From Flavobacterium sp. MC2016-06 (GTDB lineage Bacteria; Bacteroidota; Bacteroidia; Flavobacteriales; Flavobacteriaceae): a DNA stretch of 64,000 nt. Both the position numbers and the translations under genes were made by a program. Under the pieces are notes generated by a model. That model was not told where the DNA came from and did not search any database. It saw only the letters and a program-made list of their open reading frames with translations. The stretch is from NCBI RefSeq assembly GCF_009711165.2, contig NZ_WMID02000032.1:1-64000 (forward strand), given 5' to 3'. Of the stretch, positions 60,191 to 64,000 are shown in pieces (position 1 is the stretch's first letter; every line of letters starts with the position of its first letter).

Positions 60191-61909
60191 TTATAGTGGG
60201 AATTTAATAGATACCTTAAACCCCTTATCAGGACTAGAGTCGATAGTAATATCACCTTTTATCTTTAGAATTCGATTCTTAACACTATGTAAGCCATTTT
60301 TTAAAGTGATGTTTTTAATGTCAAAACCTTTACCATTATCAATGTAATTTATTACAACACTTTTATTAGTTTTTTTGAAGTTGATACAAACTAATGTAGC
60401 ATTACTATGTTTTCTCATATTAACTAGTAATTCTTGAAGCACTCTGTAAACCGCTGTTTTTTTGTTTTTATCAATTTCATCCCAAACAATTGTGTCAAAT
60501 CCATTCAACAACAAATTAATGTTAGAAGTATTAAAACCAGAAATCATTTCTTTTAAAGAAAATGCATAGTTTTTATTTGTTGTAATTGTACAGTTTTCCT
60601 TTGAGATATCTCTAGTTCTAGAGTATATTTCGTTTAGATTATTTAGTAAATGCTCCCTGTTTTCCTCCGTAGAAAGATTTCTGTTTTCAACAAAAGCCAT
60701 TGTATGGTAGATATCATTAGCAAGTTCATCATGTAATTTTTTAGAAATTCGTGTCTCACTATAATAAGTAGCTTCTATATTTTGGCGTTTTGCTCTAGAA
60801 GTCAAATAGAAATAAAGAGTAAGAATAAAACATAGTGATAGAATAATGATGATATATAAAAGTATGTTTTTATTCTCTTGCCTCTCTAATTGCAATTCAT
60901 TTTCTATTTTTTGAGTATTAAGCTTTAAGTTTTCCTCTTTTTCTTTTTTTGAATCGTATTTAATTCGGGCAAACTGATTTTTTGCTTTTTGTCTAACTTC
61001 AAAAATACTATCAATTAATTCAGTATACAAAATAGCTTTTTCCTTTAATGCCTTACCAGATTCGTTTTTTATAATTAATTCTAATGCATTTAAGCGATCA
61101 TCAATACTGTTTGAAATTGTAAAATCTTTATAGCTTAACGCAGCATATTTTTTACTTAAAATAATATCCTTGTTTTTGTAAAATTCAGCAAGATGAAAAT
61201 AACTAGTTCCCAACCCATGAATATCGTTTATGTTAGATCTTAATTTTAAAGCACTGTTTAAGTATAAAAGAGAACGAGAGTCATCAATTTTAGAATAACA
61301 AAACCCGATATTGTCAAGAACTACAGCGTAATCTTTTGAAGACTCTCGACTAGATATATTAACCGCTAATGAAAGAAAAACTTGTAAAGCATCTATATAT
61401 TTGCTTTGATGCATGTAAACAAATGCAATATTGTTTTTAACTGTTTGTTTTTGCTGGTCAGTAGTAGCTAACTTTAAAGCCTCATGTAAATAGTACAAAG
61501 CATCTTTATAATCATATGTATTCATATAATTAACACCCAAAAGCATATAAGAATCCCATTTGTGTTTAGAATACTTGATATGTTTTAAATATGGAATAGC
61601 TTCAGAAGCTATAGATTCGCTGCCAGCATAATCTTTGTTATCTTGCTGAATCTTTGCCATACTGTTTAATACATTAATGTAATTGTCAGTATCAGTTATA
61701 GGATCACAAATGAATTTTGCTTTATTGTAGTATATAAAAGCCTTTTCTTTTTTGTTAGAGATATAGAGTTCGTCAGCTTCAGAGATTAATTTTTCAATTT
61801 GAGATTTATTGCTTTTGGTATTCGTATTATTGGTTTTTTTCTGACAGCAATATATGGTAAATAAAATAATAATTATATATAAGGGTATGTGTATTCTCCG
61901 TGGTATCAT
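60191..61909 (-). CDS. TPR-containing lipoprotein histidine kinase, paralogue B
   Basis: A 572-residue kinase with the same layout as paralogue A: lipobox TIYCC (Cys21 or Cys22), TPR repeats (about 40-320), membrane helix near 340-362, H-box RISKKLHDELAND, and HATPase domain (ELLVNMRKHSNATL, IDNGKGFD, SSPDKGFKVSIKFP). Both keep the catalytic His and Asn, so both are likely active. The two proteins share order and lengths and are separated by 4 bases; a single response regulator follows. Confidence 0.9.
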   Translation of the reverse strand: MIPRRIHIPLYIIIILFTIYCCQKKTNNTNTKSNKSQIEKLISEADELYISNKKEKAFIYYNKAKFICDPITDTDNYINVLNSMAKIQQDNKDYAGSESIASEAIPYLKHIKYSKHKWDSYMLLGVNYMNTYDYKDALYYLHEALKLATTDQQKQTVKNNIAFVYMHQSKYIDALQVFLSLAVNISSRESSKDYAVVLDNIGFCYSKIDDSRSLLYLNSALKLRSNINDIHGLGTSYFHLAEFYKNKDIILSKKYAALSYKDFTISNSIDDRLNALELIIKNESGKALKEKAILYTELIDSIFEVRQKAKNQFARIKYDSKKEKEENLKLNTQKIENELQLERQENKNILLYIIIILSLCFILTLYFYLTSRAKRQNIEATYYSETRISKKLHDELANDIYHTMAFVENRNLSTEENREHLLNNLNEIYSRTRDISKENCTITTNKNYAFSLKEMISGFNTSNINLLLNGFDTIVWDEIDKNKKTAVYRVLQELLVNMRKHSNATLVCINFKKTNKSVVINYIDNGKGFDIKNITLKNGLHSVKNRILKIKGDITIDSSPDKGFKVSIKFPL

Positions 61910-61983
61910 GCGCCAAAAATAAAGAATTTTAATTCTTGTTAAAGCGTATAAATACGGTATTTTTCTTTTTTTTTATTGCACAT

Positions 61984-62019
61984 AAAAAAAGCAAACCCTC
62001 TGTGAGAAGATTTGCTTTT
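61984..62019 (-). terminator. Terminator after the AhpD-like gene
   Basis: AAAAAGCAAA and TTTGCTTTTA arms with a GC-containing loop, 20 bases from the minus-strand stop. Confidence 0.75.
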
Positions 62020-62038
62020 ATAAGAAGATACTATAGAA

Positions 62039-62473
62039 TTATACTGCTCTCATACCAGTGGCAATCCCAATTCTGTTCCAGGCATTTATAGTTATAATCA
62101 TCATGATGATTTCGGCTAAATGTTTTTCATCAAAAAATTGAGCAGCGTTTGCATACGTTTCTTCAGAAACATGCTGGCTAATTAAAGTAACTTCTTCAGT
62201 TAACGCTAAAATTGCTTTTTCTTCTTCACTATAAACATCAGCTTCACGCCAAGCACTTAACAAATAAATACGTTGTTCTGTAACGCCTAATTTTCTTGCA
62301 TCAGCAGTATGCATATTAATACAATATGCGCATCCATTTACCTGAGACGCTCTAATTTTGATTAGTTCTTTATGAACAGGATTTAAAGAAGTTGAAGCGA
62401 TGTATTTTTCTAGACCTAACATTGCTTGATAAGCGTCCGGAGCTGCTTTTGGAATAACGATTCTTGGTTTCAT
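62039..62473 (-). CDS. Carboxymuconolactone decarboxylase/AhpD family protein
   Basis: A 144-residue protein of the AhpD-like fold. The active-site motif is C48-AYC-INMH (GCAYCINMH), with a second helix FDEKHLAEIIMMIITINAWNR. Members reduce hydroperoxides through the CxxC pair or decarboxylate aromatic acids; with this motif a peroxidase-related role is more likely. A Crp/Fnr regulator lies 80 bases upstream on the same strand and may control it. Confidence 0.88.
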   Translation of the reverse strand: MKPRIVIPKAAPDAYQAMLGLEKYIASTSLNPVHKELIKIRASQVNGCAYCINMHTADARKLGVTEQRIYLLSAWREADVYSEEEKAILALTEEVTLISQHVSEETYANAAQFFDEKHLAEIIMMIITINAWNRIGIATGMRAV

Positions 62474-62553
62474 TTTATTTATCTTTTAAAGTTTGATACA
62501 AAGGTCAAGCACAATCACTTTAAAAAACTTGAACTACTTCAAGAAATTCAGAA

Positions 62554-63126
62554 TCAAACCTTCCCAGCTCTAATTTTACTCATAAATTCAGCAGAAAAGT
62601 CAAGATAGGAGGCAAGCATGTATTGAGGAATACGTTGTACAAATTCTGGAAATTGATTATTAAAATGATGATATCTTTCTTCAGCCGACATTGTAAACAA
62701 GAATTTAATCCGCATTTGAGCAGCACCAAACGATTTTTGTGAAACAATTTTAAAGTAACGTTCTAGTTTTGGGATTTCAATTAATATAACTTCTAAAGTC
62801 GATTTCTCTATTGCAATAACTTCTGAGTTTTCTACAGCCTGAATGTAAAAATGAGATGGAATATGGTTGTGATAGCTTAAGTAATCTGTAATCCACCAAT
62901 TTTCAATTCCAAATTGAAGCGTTTGCTCCGTTCCCCTAGAATTTATGATATACTGGCGCATACATCCTTTTACAATAAAGTAAATGGTGTTACAAATTTG
63001 ACCTTCCTCAAGAACATGTACTTTCTTTTTTATCGTAGAAAGAACAAGACATGATTCTAAAACATCAATCTCTGAAGGCTCTAATGTTATGAATTTTTCT
63101 ATATGTTGAAAAAGCGCTTTGTACAT
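62554..63126 (-). CDS. Crp/Fnr-family transcriptional regulator
   Basis: A 190-residue protein with an N-terminal cyclic-nucleotide-binding-like beta-roll (VLEEGQICNTIYFIVKGCMRQYI, LQFGIENWWITDYLSY) and a short C-terminal winged-helix part (FVQRIPQYMLASYLDFSAEFMSKIR). The HTH is shortened compared with classical Crp (about 210 residues) and of the Bacteroidota 'Crp/Fnr-like' type. It is likely to sense redox or nitrosative stress or another small ligand, though the pocket residues for cAMP are not conserved. It is probably co-transcribed with the AhpD-like gene. Confidence 0.85.
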   Translation of the reverse strand: MYKALFQHIEKFITLEPSEIDVLESCLVLSTIKKKVHVLEEGQICNTIYFIVKGCMRQYIINSRGTEQTLQFGIENWWITDYLSYHNHIPSHFYIQAVENSEVIAIEKSTLEVILIEIPKLERYFKIVSQKSFGAAQMRIKFLFTMSAEERYHHFNNQFPEFVQRIPQYMLASYLDFSAEFMSKIRAGKV

Positions 63127-63205
63127 CTAGATAATTGATTTTATGTAAAATTACTTTTAAAATTTAATTTTTTAAGAGAGAATTTTAAAAACCTTTATAA
63201 AAGCA

Positions 63206-63232
63206 AAAACCCAGTCATTTGACTGGGTTTTC
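63206..63232 (-). terminator. Terminator after rplT
   Basis: AACCCAGTCA and TGACTGGGTT form a 10-bp stem with a two-base loop, closing the rpmI-rplT operon on the minus strand. Confidence 0.85.
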
Positions 63233-63272
63233 TATGATAAGTAAGTAATCTTAAATTGAGTTTATAAAACGT

Positions 63273-63617
63273 TTATTTTACTTTATTAAGAATAGCTTTA
63301 AAAGCTTCTGGGTGGTTCATAGCCAAATCTGCAAGAACTTTACGGTTCAATTCGATTCCGTTAGCTTTAACTTTACCCATGAATTGAGAATAAGACATTC
63401 CTTCTAATCTAGCTCCAGCGTTGATACGTTGAATCCATAAAGCACGGAAATTTCTTTTATTCTGTTTTCTGTCACGGTAAGCGTAGCTCATTGCTTTCTC
63501 TACCGCGTTCTTAGCAACTGTCCAAACGTTTTTACGTCTACCAAAGAAACCTTTGGCTTGCTTCATTATTTTTTTTCTTCTTGCTCTTTTAGCAACTGAA
63601 TTTACCGATCTTGGCAT
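63273..63617 (-). CDS. rplT: 50S ribosomal protein L20
   Basis: A 114-residue ribosomal protein, the essential assembly protein of the large subunit. Start [23 protein letters not shown] and the [13 protein letters not shown] segment are diagnostic. It follows rpmI after 101 bases. In other bacteria L20 represses this operon by binding its own mRNA; the leader here is outside the window. Confidence 0.98.
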   Translation of the reverse strand: MPRSVNSVAKRARRKKIMKQAKGFFGRRKNVWTVAKNAVEKAMSYAYRDRKQNKRNFRALWIQRINAGARLEGMSYSQFMGKVKANGIELNRKVLADLAMNHPEAFKAILNKVK

Positions 63618-63718
63618 AATTTTAATGTGTTTTTGTAGCAGGCGTCCTGAATTAAATCAAAGGAACTTAAAAGCCATACTCCAAGGTTATATAAATAATT
63701 TTTTAACCTAAAGAATTA

Positions 63719-63916
63719 TTAGATAATTCTTAATTGTTGTTTAATGCTTTTCATATCTGTTTTGTGAACTAACGCTGAGTGTGTCAAAGCTAATTTACGT
63801 TTTTTAGATTTTTTAGTCAAGATGTGACTTTTAAAAGCATGCTTTCTTTTAATCTTTCCAGAACCAGTAACTTTAAAACGTTTCTTAGCGCTAGATTTTG
63901 TTTTCATTTTAGGCAT
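63719..63916 (-). CDS. rpmI: 50S ribosomal protein L35
   Basis: A 65-residue basic ribosomal protein ([22 protein letters not shown]). The order rpmI-rplT is the usual infC-rpmI-rplT operon, with infC expected just past the right edge. The final 84 bases of the window hold no reading frame that I can recognise as infC. Confidence 0.97.
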   Translation of the reverse strand: MPKMKTKSSAKKRFKVTGSGKIKRKHAFKSHILTKKSKKRKLALTHSALVHKTDMKSIKQQLRII

Positions 63917-64000
63917 TTTTCCTAGTGTTTTAATTTATTCTTACTTACTTATATCTTGGTCTAAAGGTTTAAATATTTAACCTCAAAAGTCAATTTCTTA

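Noticed and set aside
60187..60255. N-terminal extension of kinase paralogue A
   Set aside because: It overlaps the end of paralogue B and would put the lipobox too far from the N-terminus.
63917..64000. 3' end of infC at the right edge
   Set aside because: The expected gene order suggests it, but none of the short frames here can be recognised as the end of IF-3.

Overview
The window reads as a chromosomal segment of a Flavobacterium-like member of the Bacteroidota. The evidence is low GC, a T9SS C-terminal sorting domain on a secreted nuclease, many lipoproteins with a short lipobox, promoter elements of the TAnnTTTG type, a carotenoid gene set, KirBac and TetX-like proteins, and scattered intergenic repeats. 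No prophage, integrase, transposase, CRISPR array or rRNA operon is visible. The only element that looks inserted is a small GxxExxY cassette at 5402-5950.

Layout. 1-6.8 kb: cobalamin genes. A BluB-CobT fusion and CobU lie on the minus strand, and a BtuF/BtuC/BtuD-type uptake operon lies divergently on the plus strand, with the GxxExxY cassette between btuC and btuD. 7-10.7 kb: housekeeping genes (TrmL, an RluE-type pseudouridine synthase, an NlpE-like lipoprotein, an SDR and MepB). 11-18.2 kb: a large secreted endonuclease/exonuclease-phosphatase protein, then an ECF sigma factor with a membrane/beta-barrel partner and two secreted proteins. 18.4-25.4 kb: rmuC, a thioesterase, VOC and YceI proteins, a TIGR01777 epimerase, and a TetR-AarF pair. 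25.7-31.5 kb: a minus-strand cluster of a CarH-type MerR regulator, crtI, crtB, crtZ, an SRPBCC protein and a photolyase. 31.5-38.8 kb: KirBac channel, TPR protein, TetX-like monooxygenase with divergent AraC regulator, acyltransferase, IMPase-like protein and a second AraC regulator. 39-39.4 kb: a tRNA operon (Lys-Lys-Leu). 39.5-53.3 kb: aroK, a PyrR-like phosphoribosyltransferase, an S4 protein, lipoproteins, split transketolase, tgt, an LptF/G permease, an EamA transporter, accA, dnaB and two unknown genes. 53.4-64 kb: a histidine kinase/response regulator pair, two secreted or exported proteins, a response regulator with two tandem paralogous TPR-lipoprotein kinases, AhpD-like and Crp-like proteins, and rplT-rpmI at the right edge.

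Themes. Cobalamin salvage and uptake (1-6.7 kb) and a regulator carrying the cobalamin-photoreceptor signature (W-x9-EH and ExHxxG) beside carotenoid and photolyase genes (25.7-31.5 kb) suggest B12-dependent light control of photoprotection. A second theme is architectural: several intergenic spaces between co-directional genes consist of inverted pairs of 7-bp (heptad) repeat arrays (TTGGAAT, GTTATGA, GTTTCAA) that start or end within a few bases of start and stop codons. This looks like a general class of repeat rather than one sequence family. All function calls are from reading the sequence; no database search was possible.
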